A stretch of 40,164 bases of DNA, taken from assembly GCA_030616165.1 (NCBI GenBank), contig JAUWXV010000004.1, positions 1-40,164 of the forward strand, in the 5' to 3' direction. The notes under the pieces are model-generated. The model did no database searches and was not told the DNA's origin. It saw only the letters and a program-made list of their open reading frames with translations. This DNA comes from a bacterium (GTDB lineage: Bacteria; SM23-31; JAUVVT01). Below are positions 32,967-40,164 of the stretch, in pieces (position 1 is the stretch's first letter; the number at the start of each line of letters is the position of its first letter). The translations under genes and the position numbers were made by a program.

Positions 32967-33830
32967 ATGAAAATTAAAAATTTTATTATTGTCAGTTTAC
33001 TGATAATAATACTGCCTTTGAGTCTTTTTGGGCAGGAACAAAAGCAACTATCGGATAGAGGTCAGGTTCGTGAACGGAATCCAGAAGATATAAATGACTG
33101 GAGGGGAAAGACTGTGATGGTATTTGCACCGCACCCTGATGATGACCTTTCACCTGCAGGAACAATGGCAAAACTCGTTGAAAATGGTAATAAGGTTTTT
33201 ATAGTAGTTTATACAAGCGGGAATAAGGGTTCAAGAGACCTTGAAATGACAAGTGAAAGGCTTGCCCAGATAAGGAAACAAGAGGATATAGCGGCAAATA
33301 AAATATTAGGGATTCCGGAAGAAAATATTATCTGGTTAGGATATGATGACGGGATGCTTGAGTATGTCCCTGAAAAAGAACTCTGTGAAAAGGTATGCTA
33401 TCTTATAAGGAAATATCGCCCGGATGCTGTGTTCTGTCATGACGCTGGTACTGACTGGATGCAGTGGCATAAAACTGACCATCGTATGTCGGCTTTCATA
33501 ACTCTTGATGGGGCGCGTGCTGCGGCGTATCATTTATATTTTCCGCATCATAGAATCTATGAAGATCTACAGCCCTTTACTGTAATGGACTATTTCTTTT
33601 GGGGTTCTCATGAGCCCAATTACAATGTTGATATTACAGATGTCATAGAACTTAAATTTGAAGCAGCATGTCAGCACGTGAGCCAGTTTGGTAAAGGAAA
33701 TTTTAAATACACTGGACCTGTAATGGACACTGAAGATAAGGAAAATATAAGAAAACGATATATGAGAAAAGAACCTGATGGAAAGATGTATGAAAGATTC
33801 AGAAGACTTCAAGGATCACGATCTTTCTAA
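32967..33830 (+). CDS. PIG-L family deacetylase, secreted, copy 2
   Basis: A 287-residue paralogue of the previous protein, with signal peptide (FIIVSLLIIILPLSLFGQ). FAPHPDDDLSPAGT is the zinc motif in nearly canonical form (last Glu replaced by Asp); VVYTSGNKGSRD, CHDAGTDWMQWHKTDHR and YFPHHRIYED complete it. Expected activity is N-deacetylation of a sugar in the periplasm. AAGGAG lies before the ATG and a strong terminator ends the transcript 63 bases after the stop, so the run from 30601 to here is a plausible transcription unit. The tail KYMRKEPDGKMYERFRRLQ is longer and more charged than in copy 1. Confidence 0.88.
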   Translation: MKIKNFIIVSLLIIILPLSLFGQEQKQLSDRGQVRERNPEDINDWRGKTVMVFAPHPDDDLSPAGTMAKLVENGNKVFIVVYTSGNKGSRDLEMTSERLAQIRKQEDIAANKILGIPEENIIWLGYDDGMLEYVPEKELCEKVCYLIRKYRPDAVFCHDAGTDWMQWHKTDHRMSAFITLDGARAAAYHLYFPHHRIYEDLQPFTVMDYFFWGSHEPNYNVDITDVIELKFEAACQHVSQFGKGNFKYTGPVMDTEDKENIRKRYMRKEPDGKMYERFRRLQGSRSF

Positions 33831-33892
33831 TCTGGAATTTAAAAAATTTGATTCAATATCCTTTTATTGAACAATATTTGTAATTTATTAAC

Positions 33893-33928
33893 TCAAAGGG
33901 GATGTATTTCATCCCCTTTGAATTTTTT
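33893..33928 (+). terminator. Rho-independent terminator
   Basis: TCAAAGGGGATG (33893-33904) pairs perfectly with CATCCCCTTTGA (33910-33921) with a five-base loop, followed by ATTTTTT. It ends the PIG-L transcript and lies 18 bases before the next ATG, so it may also influence that gene. Confidence 0.92.
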
Positions 33929-33945
33929 AGAGTATTGGAGGATTT

Positions 33946-34278
33946 ATGAAGTCGAAGAACTTATTTAAAATATTTGTGATTTTTACATTTATTTTATTGT
34001 TTGTTAATATTTATATTATATTTCTATTTACTCCTCGACTCACAGCCCAAGAGAACTATCAAAAGATGTCTGAAATAAATGTAAATCCAAATATTCCAGA
34101 GGCTGGTAAAGCAATAATTCCTGAAAATTTTGGCGAATTGAAAGGCATCGAAAATGTTGGAAGGTCAACAATGCTCTGGTTTGAATCGAGAGACGGAACA
34201 ATTAGAAGAGTAAATATAAGTTTCTGGGAAGATGAGATTATTCTGGATGATTTGGTTGTGGTAATCAAAAGAAGATAA
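33946..34278 (+). CDS. Small secreted protein of unknown function
   Basis: A 110-residue protein with a long N-terminal hydrophobic segment (IFVIFTFILLFVNIYIIFLF) that may be a signal peptide or a membrane anchor. The mature part has 60 to 70 residues: NVNPNIPEAGKAIIPENFGEL, then GRSTMLWFESRDGTIRRV and a short beta-rich end with DDLVVVIKRR. No cysteine or catalytic motif is seen, and I do not recognise a family. GGAGG lies 6 bases before the ATG. The strong terminator directly upstream separates it from the PIG-L genes, so it probably has its own promoter or depends on read-through. Confidence 0.6.
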   Translation: MKSKNLFKIFVIFTFILLFVNIYIIFLFTPRLTAQENYQKMSEINVNPNIPEAGKAIIPENFGELKGIENVGRSTMLWFESRDGTIRRVNISFWEDEIILDDLVVVIKRR

Positions 34279-34482
34279 AGGGACTACTGACAGTGGTGGG
34301 TAGAATAGGTGTTGATAGAAATATGAGAAAATGTCTTGGCTAAAATGAAGAAACGAGAAGCAGCCGGGATAAATAATGTAATATGAATAATCACCGAGGA
34401 TTATTATTGCACAGATTCAAGCATTCGTTATTTTTATCTAAATTTTCTGGTGCACTGCTTGTTAGACTTAATAAAATATATA

Positions 34483-34510
34483 ATCCTGATTTATTCATAA
34501 AATTTGAGAG
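34483..34510 (+). repeat. Dispersed TTATTCATAAAATTTGA-type repeat, copy 3 (short)
   Basis: ATCCTGATTTATTCATAAAA followed by TTTGAGAG repeats the first half of the unit at 22489-22531. The TAATTTGTCATTTC half is absent; TTCGCTCGAG follows instead. Confidence 0.65.
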
Positions 34511-34552
34511 TTCGCTCGAGAAAGTCAAGTAAATTTTAATTTAGAGTCTAGA

Positions 34553-34735
34553 CTATTTTAGTGAATTGTTTTCAAAATTATCCAATAATAATTTATAGAT
34601 ATTTTTATTTCTATTATTAAAACGAAATTCACATTCTTTAAGATGCAGGTGAAACGTTAACTTTGGCAAGCCATGAAATTTTTCTAAACGTCTTTTATTA
34701 TATGAACAAAAATAGAAATACTTTAATACAATAAT
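34553..34735 (-). pseudogene. IS1595-type transposase, C-terminal relic
   Basis: Read on the minus strand, 60 codons end at the TAG (34553-34555). FCSYNKRRLEKFHGLPKL and HLHLKECEFRFNNRN are the characteristic C-terminus of IS1595-group DDE transposases, which normally read FWSYAKRRL..F.G and HLKECE.RFN.R. An in-frame stop at 34736-34738 cuts it upstream and the catalytic core is not recognisable in the adjoining bases. It is therefore a dead remnant of an insertion sequence. No terminal inverted repeats were identified with confidence. Confidence 0.8.
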
Positions 34736-35053
34736 CTACTATTCGGGACGGAGTCAAGCCGCGAATATAAGGGTTTATTCTACTCTCGGTGTTTTAATTA
34801 TCACAACACACAAGAATTGAGAATAAAAGTATTTGTTTATGTATTTAAATAATATTCTGTCGATATATTGTAGCCGAATTTGGCCATCTCGGTAAGCATG
34901 AACATAAGTGCAAACTGAATAATTCTATCAGCAACCTACATTTTGATAAATTGTCATTAGAGGTAATAAGATTTACCAATGGCTTAGGATTCAAATGAAA
35001 TAAAAAATTTACTATTAATTTTAATTATAATTCACGTATTTACTAAAATTCTG

Positions 35054-37486
35054 TTATCTATTTTTAAGTTTTTCAAGTTCAAATTTTCTTATTTCTTCTC
35101 TCAACTTTCTACTGTATTCTTCTTGTGTAATAATTCCTTGATCAAGTTGTGATTTCAATTGTTTTTCAATTTTAAACAGTTGAAGTTGTGTAAGAAACTC
35201 CTCTGCTCTCTCTTCCCTTATTTCCTGTGCTTTAAGTTGTTCTTTTAAGAATTCGGTGACATCTGTTTGTGTTGGTCTATATCTTTTTAGTTTTTCTATC
35301 TCTTGAACGTAGTATCTTGATTCATTTTCTGATGCGATATTTTCATTTTGTGTTCTATAAATTTCACCCCAGTAGTTGTCATAGTCGTTCATGGCTTCTT
35401 TTACTCTTGGTTCATCAATGCTTCTGAGATAACCTTCAGCGGTTATTCTGATAATGGAACTTTCGTTCATAAGTGAATTGACCATACCATTAACTACCCA
35501 TTTAGGTTTTTGGTCGAGGATTTTAATCGCCTGAACCGCGTTTCTTCTTTCAAAGTATGAAGGGCTGTCTTTTTGTCTTGATATAAGCAAAAGTTCCGGA
35601 ACTACGGATGGGCTGCCTACTTGATTCATTACCCTTGTAAATACCTCCATTCGACTTTTGGGCATCGTAATATCTTTATTGGTCTCCCAGTTTATAATGT
35701 TTGTATACCTATCCTGATAGCTAATACTGGAAATACTTTTTGCAGTGGCATTTCTCCAGTTTTTTCCACCATCTGTTGAAAATTGAACAACAGGAGTAGT
35801 GGAATCGGAAATTGTGTTATAATATCTTAAAACGACATCATTTTTTCTCAAGCCCGCAACGGGTTTTGCATAGAAGCTTGGTTTCATGAAAAATTCATTA
35901 GTTTCGGCAGAAAGACCGAAATCATTATCATGAGGGGCAAGCCTAATTATAACAGGTGATTCTTTAATCTGTGGGATATCAAACCCAGCATACCATTTAA
36001 GAATTCCTTGATACATAGATGGGATTAATTTAGATATGTTACCCGATACTGTTGCCATTTCCCAGGAGGCTCCATTGTTTAATGAGAACTCCGGAATTAA
36101 TCCAATAGTATCTCCCTCTGCGTCAGTTATTTGATATTCAACCTCAAGAAGTTCTGCATCATTAATGCTAAGTATTTTTACTGATGGTGTTTCATTATTA
36201 TCGAGATGAAATGGGATTGTGGAGTCCCACTTCCCAAGGATTTTTCCTCCCCCTAATGATACCAAGAAAGAAACGTCTTCTGAATCATATCCTGAGAGGT
36301 CTTCGTCTGATTTCCATACAACCTTTTCAGTGTCTGGAGCAACTGTCTCCCCTTCTGTAATTCTCTGTGCAGTTGCGTATATCCAATTATTTCCACCATT
36401 TAAGGAGTACATATATTTAAATATATCCTCCGGAACAGGAATTTCTCCAGGATAGTAAACGGAGAATGATATATTTCCATTTACTTCCGCAAAGATATCT
36501 TGTATAGCCATCTCGTTGTAATTAACATTTATAGTGATTGCGTCATAAACACCATTCGATTCGAAGGCATATTTTTTGGCTGGTGTTAATTTGAAAAAAA
36601 TCTTTGTTTGAGGTGAATATTGGATATTATCCTTATCTGTTCTCCAGTATAGTTCACCCTCATAATTTTTTGAAGAGATGTTATTAGTTATTCCCTCGAC
36701 AGTTGCCACAGACCATGAGTTTCCACCATCTTGTGAGAATTCCGGTGTAATATTCAGGGTGTCGAGTTCATCATCAAAAAGTTGATAACGAATCCAGACG
36801 ATTCCTATTGGGCTCGTTCTATAATCGATAATTTCGATTCTCGGTGGAATATTGCTACCCAAATATTGATATGTCCTTGTGTGTTTCCAAGATGGGTCAT
36901 CCTTTCCTCTATGAATAACTCTTAACCTAACATCCTGCGGTTCTTCAGGAGTGGGCTTTTCCAGAAATTCAAGAAGATAAGGAATAACTGACTCATCGCC
37001 GATATTTCCTAAAGCAGTGAATGCAGAAAGATAATAAGGTTTTCTATCTTTAATTATCTGAATTAATGTTGGCACAGCACGGTCATCTTTTAATTCTGCA
37101 AGTATTTCGATTGCTTTTGGGGTGTAAGGACGGTCTTCTTTAACTACTCTTATTAAAATAGGAACCGATCTTTTGTCAAGTATCATACCCAGAGCAGTTA
37201 AGGATTCTTCAGCATAACGACCATCCCTTAATAATTCAGAACAGAGGTCTTGCGTGGCTCTTGGGTCTCCTATTTTTCCAAGGACCATGGCTGCATTTCC
37301 TGAATATTTATCCCCTCTTTTAAATGCTTCAAGAATTTCAAAAAATTTTGCATCATCTCCCTGAATATATTCCCAGAATGATTCGTCTATTTTCTGGTAT
37401 TCAGGTTGAGAAAATGCTATACAGCCAGGGAATATAAGTGTGGCTATTAATACTGGTAATAATAAACATTCTTTTCTCATTATCAT
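35054..37486 (-). CDS. HEAT-repeat lipoprotein with four internal beta repeats
   Basis: An 810-residue envelope protein. The signal ends IFPGC (Cys22), a probable lipobox. Residues about 55-180 are HEAT/PBS-lyase-like helical repeats (VLGKIGDPRATQDL, ILAELKDDRAVPTL, ALGNIGDESVIPYL). Then follow four copies of a beta unit about 100-110 residues long, each with the core [FY]S.[DN][GN]G..W..AT, at residues 250, 360, 467 and 569; the core resembles an Asp-box. A second helical region (about 640-700, VVPELLLISRQ, AVQAIKILDQ) and a charged, probably coiled-coil tail with LDQGIITQEEYSRKL, similar to a SHOCT motif, close the chain. A scaffold role in the periplasm is likely; no enzyme motif is seen. 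Alone on its strand. Confidence 0.78.
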   Translation of the reverse strand: MIMRKECLLLPVLIATLIFPGCIAFSQPEYQKIDESFWEYIQGDDAKFFEILEAFKRGDKYSGNAAMVLGKIGDPRATQDLCSELLRDGRYAEESLTALGMILDKRSVPILIRVVKEDRPYTPKAIEILAELKDDRAVPTLIQIIKDRKPYYLSAFTALGNIGDESVIPYLLEFLEKPTPEEPQDVRLRVIHRGKDDPSWKHTRTYQYLGSNIPPRIEIIDYRTSPIGIVWIRYQLFDDELDTLNITPEFSQDGGNSWSVATVEGITNNISSKNYEGELYWRTDKDNIQYSPQTKIFFKLTPAKKYAFESNGVYDAITINVNYNEMAIQDIFAEVNGNISFSVYYPGEIPVPEDIFKYMYSLNGGNNWIYATAQRITEGETVAPDTEKVVWKSDEDLSGYDSEDVSFLVSLGGGKILGKWDSTIPFHLDNNETPSVKILSINDAELLEVEYQITDAEGDTIGLIPEFSLNNGASWEMATVSGNISKLIPSMYQGILKWYAGFDIPQIKESPVIIRLAPHDNDFGLSAETNEFFMKPSFYAKPVAGLRKNDVVLRYYNTISDSTTPVVQFSTDGGKNWRNATAKSISSISYQDRYTNIINWETNKDITMPKSRMEVFTRVMNQVGSPSVVPELLLISRQKDSPSYFERRNAVQAIKILDQKPKWVVNGMVNSLMNESSIIRITAEGYLRSIDEPRVKEAMNDYDNYWGEIYRTQNENIASENESRYYVQEIEKLKRYRPTQTDVTEFLKEQLKAQEIREERAEEFLTQLQLFKIEKQLKSQLDQGIITQEEYSRKLREEIRKFELEKLKNR

Positions 37487-37857
37487 ATATTTAAACTTTT
37501 TGGAAGTCTAATAAGTTTCAGATATTTTTTAAAAAATAATTTTTATTTTATATCGAATTCTTTATAAATTAAAATATATTAAAAAATTATATCTACTTAT
37601 AAAAATATCGGCAGTTTATTAATATAAGGTTAGTAATTTTCAATTGTTTAAATATTTTTGCATACAATATTAAAAAAATATATTGATTTTTAATACAATA
37701 GAATTTAACTTAATAATTAATAAATATATGTATTATTTTGAAAATGTATTTACAAAAATGACCAAAAGTCAGGCGAGAATTTCTGAATTATCAGCATAAA
37801 TCATAAGTAGGACAGACATTCTTGTCTGTCTATGATACTTTCTTAAGGGAAATAATA
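37487..37857. other. 371-base divergent AT-rich region
   Basis: It lies between the HEAT-repeat lipoprotein gene and the MATE gene. Apart from the GACAGAC hairpin at 37807-37835 and AAGGGA (the MATE ribosome binding site) nothing is recognised. It must contain both promoters. Confidence 0.4.
37807..37835 (+). repeat. GACAGAC palindromic repeat
   Basis: GACAGACA (37811-37818) pairs with TGTCTGTC (37823-37830) around TTCT. The lead-in GTAGGACAGAC recurs at the very end of the window (40154-40164), where the second half is cut off. It lies directly in front of the MATE gene and resembles dispersed repeats of the form GTAGGACAGACATTC. Confidence 0.65.
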
Positions 37858-39201
37858 ATGGATGTCAGGTTTAATCGAGATTTAGTGAGTGTCATCCTTG
37901 GTCTTTCGTATCCGATAATGGCTGGGATGGTTTCGAGGACTTTGCTAAGTTTTATGGATACACTGATGGTAGGTCGTCTTGGGGCAATTGAGATTGCCTC
38001 TGTTGGGCTTGGCAGCATTACTGTGTGGGTAATTATTTACCTTTTCTTTTCGCTTGGAATGGGAACGCAGATTATGACTTCAAGAAGATACGGTGAGAAA
38101 AATTATAAAGAGTGTGGAGATGTTCTTAATAATGCTATTATGTTCTCAGTAATTGCCGCTTTAGTTTTTACTGCATTGGGTTTTATGGAGATCAGGAGGA
38201 TTTTCAAATTTGTTGCTGAAGACCCACTTGTATATCAACACGGCAGTTCATATATAAGGATACGCATTTTTGAGGTATTTTCATTTACAATAATATCTGT
38301 TTTTGCAGGATTTTTTAATGGAATAGGAATTACCAGAATTCACATGTATGTGATGCTTATTGTTAATCTTATGAATATTCTTCTGAATTATCTCCTGATA
38401 TTCGGGAAATTTGGTTTCCCGAGGCTTGAGGTAACCGGTGCTGCTTACGCTTCAACCATAAGCACATATTTGGGGGCAATTGTTATTGTGTTGATTTCAT
38501 TGAAAGAAAAATATTGGAAGAAATTTTTATATTTTAAAAATTTGAAGGTAAGTTTGAATACATTAACCACACTGTTAAAATTATCATATCCGAATGCATT
38601 AAAGAATTTCTTTATACTTTCTGGTTATATTATATTTTTTAAATTTATAGGTATTATAGGAACGAAGGACCTTGCAGCAAGCAGTATTTGTCTGACAGTA
38701 ACTTCAGTCTCATGGATGCCCGCAGTGGGGATTGGAGTGGCGACTGCCACACTAGTGGGTCAATCACTTGGCTCAGGAGAGAGTAAACTTGCAGAAAGAT
38801 ACAGCTGGGAATCTATTAAACTCTCCCTGGTTATTATGGGTAGCATTGGTATTCTATTTATGGTTTTTCCAAAATGGATAATAGAGATTTTTACTTCTGA
38901 TACAGAAATTATTCAAAAAGGGACAATTGTTTTGAGGATTCTTGGAGTAATCCAATTCTTTGATGCATTCGGAATCATATTATCAAGTTCTCTTGAGGGA
39001 GCAGGTAAAACCTTTTTTGTTGGTTTCTCTGAAATATTATTTTTTTGGCTCGTTTTTATACCGCTTTCGTATCTTTTGGGAGTGTTTTTAGAATTTGGTA
39101 TTATAGGTAGCTGGATTGCGATGATTGCTTATTTTTTAGGATTTGACATTGTATTGTTTAGGAATTTTAAGAAAGGGGAATGGAAAGAACATAAGGTATA
39201 A
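37858..39201 (+). CDS. MATE family efflux transporter
   Basis: A 447-residue inner-membrane protein with about twelve hydrophobic segments. LSYPIMAGMVSRTLLSFMDTLMVGRLG at the start, MGTQIMTSRRYGEKN after the second segment, and the repeat of this pattern in the second half (TATLVGQSLGSGESKLAERY) are typical of the two six-helix bundles of MATE proteins. They export cationic drugs or metabolites using a sodium or proton gradient. The ATG at 37858 is preferred: AAGGG lies at 37845-37849 and the residues after it begin the family pattern. An upstream in-frame TTG at 37822 lies inside a hairpin repeat. The TatD gene follows 83 bases downstream on the same strand. Confidence 0.92.
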   Translation: MDVRFNRDLVSVILGLSYPIMAGMVSRTLLSFMDTLMVGRLGAIEIASVGLGSITVWVIIYLFFSLGMGTQIMTSRRYGEKNYKECGDVLNNAIMFSVIAALVFTALGFMEIRRIFKFVAEDPLVYQHGSSYIRIRIFEVFSFTIISVFAGFFNGIGITRIHMYVMLIVNLMNILLNYLLIFGKFGFPRLEVTGAAYASTISTYLGAIVIVLISLKEKYWKKFLYFKNLKVSLNTLTTLLKLSYPNALKNFFILSGYIIFFKFIGIIGTKDLAASSICLTVTSVSWMPAVGIGVATATLVGQSLGSGESKLAERYSWESIKLSLVIMGSIGILFMVFPKWIIEIFTSDTEIIQKGTIVLRILGVIQFFDAFGIILSSSLEGAGKTFFVGFSEILFFWLVFIPLSYLLGVFLEFGIIGSWIAMIAYFLGFDIVLFRNFKKGEWKEHKV

Positions 39202-39284
39202 AAATTATCTTGCATTAATTATAAAAAAACAATATATTTAGGTTTATACTTAAAAATAAATTTTAACTTTACTGTATAATTTAA

Positions 39285-40049
39285 ATGTTAATAGACAGTC
39301 ACAGTCATCTTCAATTCAGCCAGTATGAAGATGATATTGATACTGTAATAGAGCGCTCGTTTAAAAATGGAATTGACTATATAATCAATGTTGGGACAAA
39401 TTATGAAGATAGTATTAAATCTGTTGAACTTGCGGATAGATACGATAATATTTTTACATCTGTTGGTGTTCATCCGCACGATAGTGCAAAAATGAGCGAG
39501 TCTGAATTTAACGATATAGTAGAACTTCTCAATATGAAAAAGGTTGTGGCTGTCGGTGAAATCGGGCTTGACTATTACAAGTGTTATTCTCCAAGAGAGG
39601 TTCAGAAAGAGATTTTTAAAAAATTTCTAAATCTTGCAGAAAATAAGAATATTCCAGTAATAATTCACAATCGTGCTGCTTCTGAGGATATAAAAAAAAT
39701 AATTTACAAAGAATCAAACGGAAGACTAATAGGTGTAATGCATTGTTTTTCTGGTGATGAAAAATTTGCAAAGGATATGATAAAATTGGGATTTTATATC
39801 TCTTTTGCCGGGAATATTACGTATCGTAGTTTTAAAAATGAGGAAGTAATAAAGAGTGTTCCGATAGAAAGAATTCTAATCGAGACAGACTGCCCGTTTC
39901 TAACTCCGGAATCGAAACGGGGAGAAAGAAACGAGCCTTTAAATGTATGGTTTGTTGTAGAGAAGATTGCCCAAATTAAAGACCTATCTTTTAAAGTAGT
40001 GGAAAGAATAACATCCGAAAATGCATGTAAACTTTTTGGGATTGAGTAA
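39285..40049 (+). CDS. tatD: TatD family hydrolase
   Basis: A 254-residue metal-dependent DNase/hydrolase TIM barrel of normal family length. MLIDSHSHL (His6, His8), VGVHPHDS, AVGEIGLDYYK, IIHNRAA, HCFSG and ETDCPFLTPE give the full set of metal ligands. TatD enzymes are cytosolic nucleases or D-aminoacyl-tRNA or phosphoester hydrolases with a housekeeping role in quality control. The ATG is followed directly by the family start; no strong ribosome binding site is visible. It is probably expressed with the MATE gene, although the gap is AT-rich. After the stop a short AATTTTTT/AAAAAATT palindrome may act as a weak terminator. Confidence 0.93.
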   Translation: MLIDSHSHLQFSQYEDDIDTVIERSFKNGIDYIINVGTNYEDSIKSVELADRYDNIFTSVGVHPHDSAKMSESEFNDIVELLNMKKVVAVGEIGLDYYKCYSPREVQKEIFKKFLNLAENKNIPVIIHNRAASEDIKKIIYKESNGRLIGVMHCFSGDEKFAKDMIKLGFYISFAGNITYRSFKNEEVIKSVPIERILIETDCPFLTPESKRGERNEPLNVWFVVEKIAQIKDLSFKVVERITSENACKLFGIE

Positions 40050-40153
40050 TAAAGTTTTTTAAGTAATTTTTTAAAAAATTGGAAAGATGATTGCTATTTA
40101 AATTTTACTAAATTTTTGGTATTAATTAAAATTACAGTGTTTGGTAAGTTTGG

Positions 40154-40164
40154 GTAGGACAGAC
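40154..40164 (+). repeat. GACAGAC repeat, second copy (cut by window end)
   Basis: GTAGGACAGAC is identical to 37807-37817. Only the left half is inside the window, so its palindromic partner cannot be checked. Confidence 0.5.

Larger units (their letters stand above)
34279..35053. other. 775-base intergenic region with transposase relic
   Basis: It holds the third TTATTCATAAAATTTGA-type repeat (34483-34510) and a minus-strand transposase fragment (34553-34735). A start-less plus-strand frame from about 34852 to 34998 reads VAEFGHLGKHEHKCKL and on; it may be another relic but matches nothing I know. The remainder is AT-rich. Confidence 0.5.

Noticed and set aside
34852-34998. Open frame containing AEFGHLGKHEHK as a gene or zinc protein
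   Set aside because: It has no start codon or ribosome binding site and matches no family I know; it may be a relic or chance.
37822-37857. TTG start for the MATE gene
   Set aside because: It lies inside the GACAGAC hairpin repeat; the ATG at 37858 has a ribosome binding site and fits the family start.

Overview
The window is about 40 kb of AT-rich DNA from a Gram-negative, probably anaerobic and uncultured bacterium. An outer-membrane SprA-like barrel, a DUF5916 outer-membrane protein, several lipoproteins and four Tat-exported proteins show a diderm envelope. Radical SAM enzymes, an anaerobic-type sulfatase maturase and a large iron-sulfur flavoprotein suggest anaerobic life. SprA and DUF5916 proteins together with many exported Gfo/Idh/MocA oxidoreductases, sugar isomerase-like TIM barrels, DUF1080 proteins and sulfatases fit the Fibrobacteres-Chlorobi-Bacteroidetes neighbourhood or a related candidate phylum. 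This is inference; no marker gene here fixes the lineage.

Layout. 1-5.7 kb: the 3' end of a SprA-like gene, a relic and an intact copy of a VTT/DedA-type membrane protein, a frameshifted radical SAM gene running into a phosphodiesterase-type gene, and an intact radical SAM paralogue on the other strand. 6-12.7 kb: a two-gene operon (Tat-exported sugar isomerase-like protein and amidohydrolase), then convergent to it a Gfo/Idh/MocA gene and an 883-residue PreA-PreT fusion in an unusual domain order. 13.2-14.9 kb: a very AT-rich, overlapping three-gene cassette (TIGR04255 family, unknown, HEPN-like), the best candidate for an undescribed system. 15-17.7 kb: a Tat-exported sulfatase and its radical SAM maturase, followed by tRNA-Ser(GCU). 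17.7-20.1 kb: a repeat-rich stretch around a second Tat-exported isomerase-like gene. 20.1-26.1 kb: a GH36-like lipoprotein, a palindromic MITE-like element, a GC-rich DUF4350-like gene that looks foreign, and a DUF5916 outer-membrane protein. 26.2-34.3 kb: a sugar-modifying block with a tandem DUF1080 protein, three Gfo/Idh/MocA oxidoreductases, two PIG-L deacetylases and a small secreted protein. 34.3-40.1 kb: a transposase relic, an 810-residue HEAT-repeat lipoprotein with four internal beta repeats, a MATE transporter and TatD.

Taken together, most genes point to handling of complex, partly sulfated or acylated sugars in the periplasm: desulfation (sulfatase plus maturase), deacetylation (PIG-L), glycosidic cleavage (GH36-like), and possibly 3-keto-glycoside chemistry (Gfo/Idh oxidation, isomerase-like proteins, DUF1080 cleavage). 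No transporter of the SusC/D type, sensor or regulator for such a pathway is visible. Several relics and at least four families of short palindromic repeats show that the intergenic regions have been reshaped repeatedly. No CRISPR array, rRNA, prophage or intact insertion sequence is seen.
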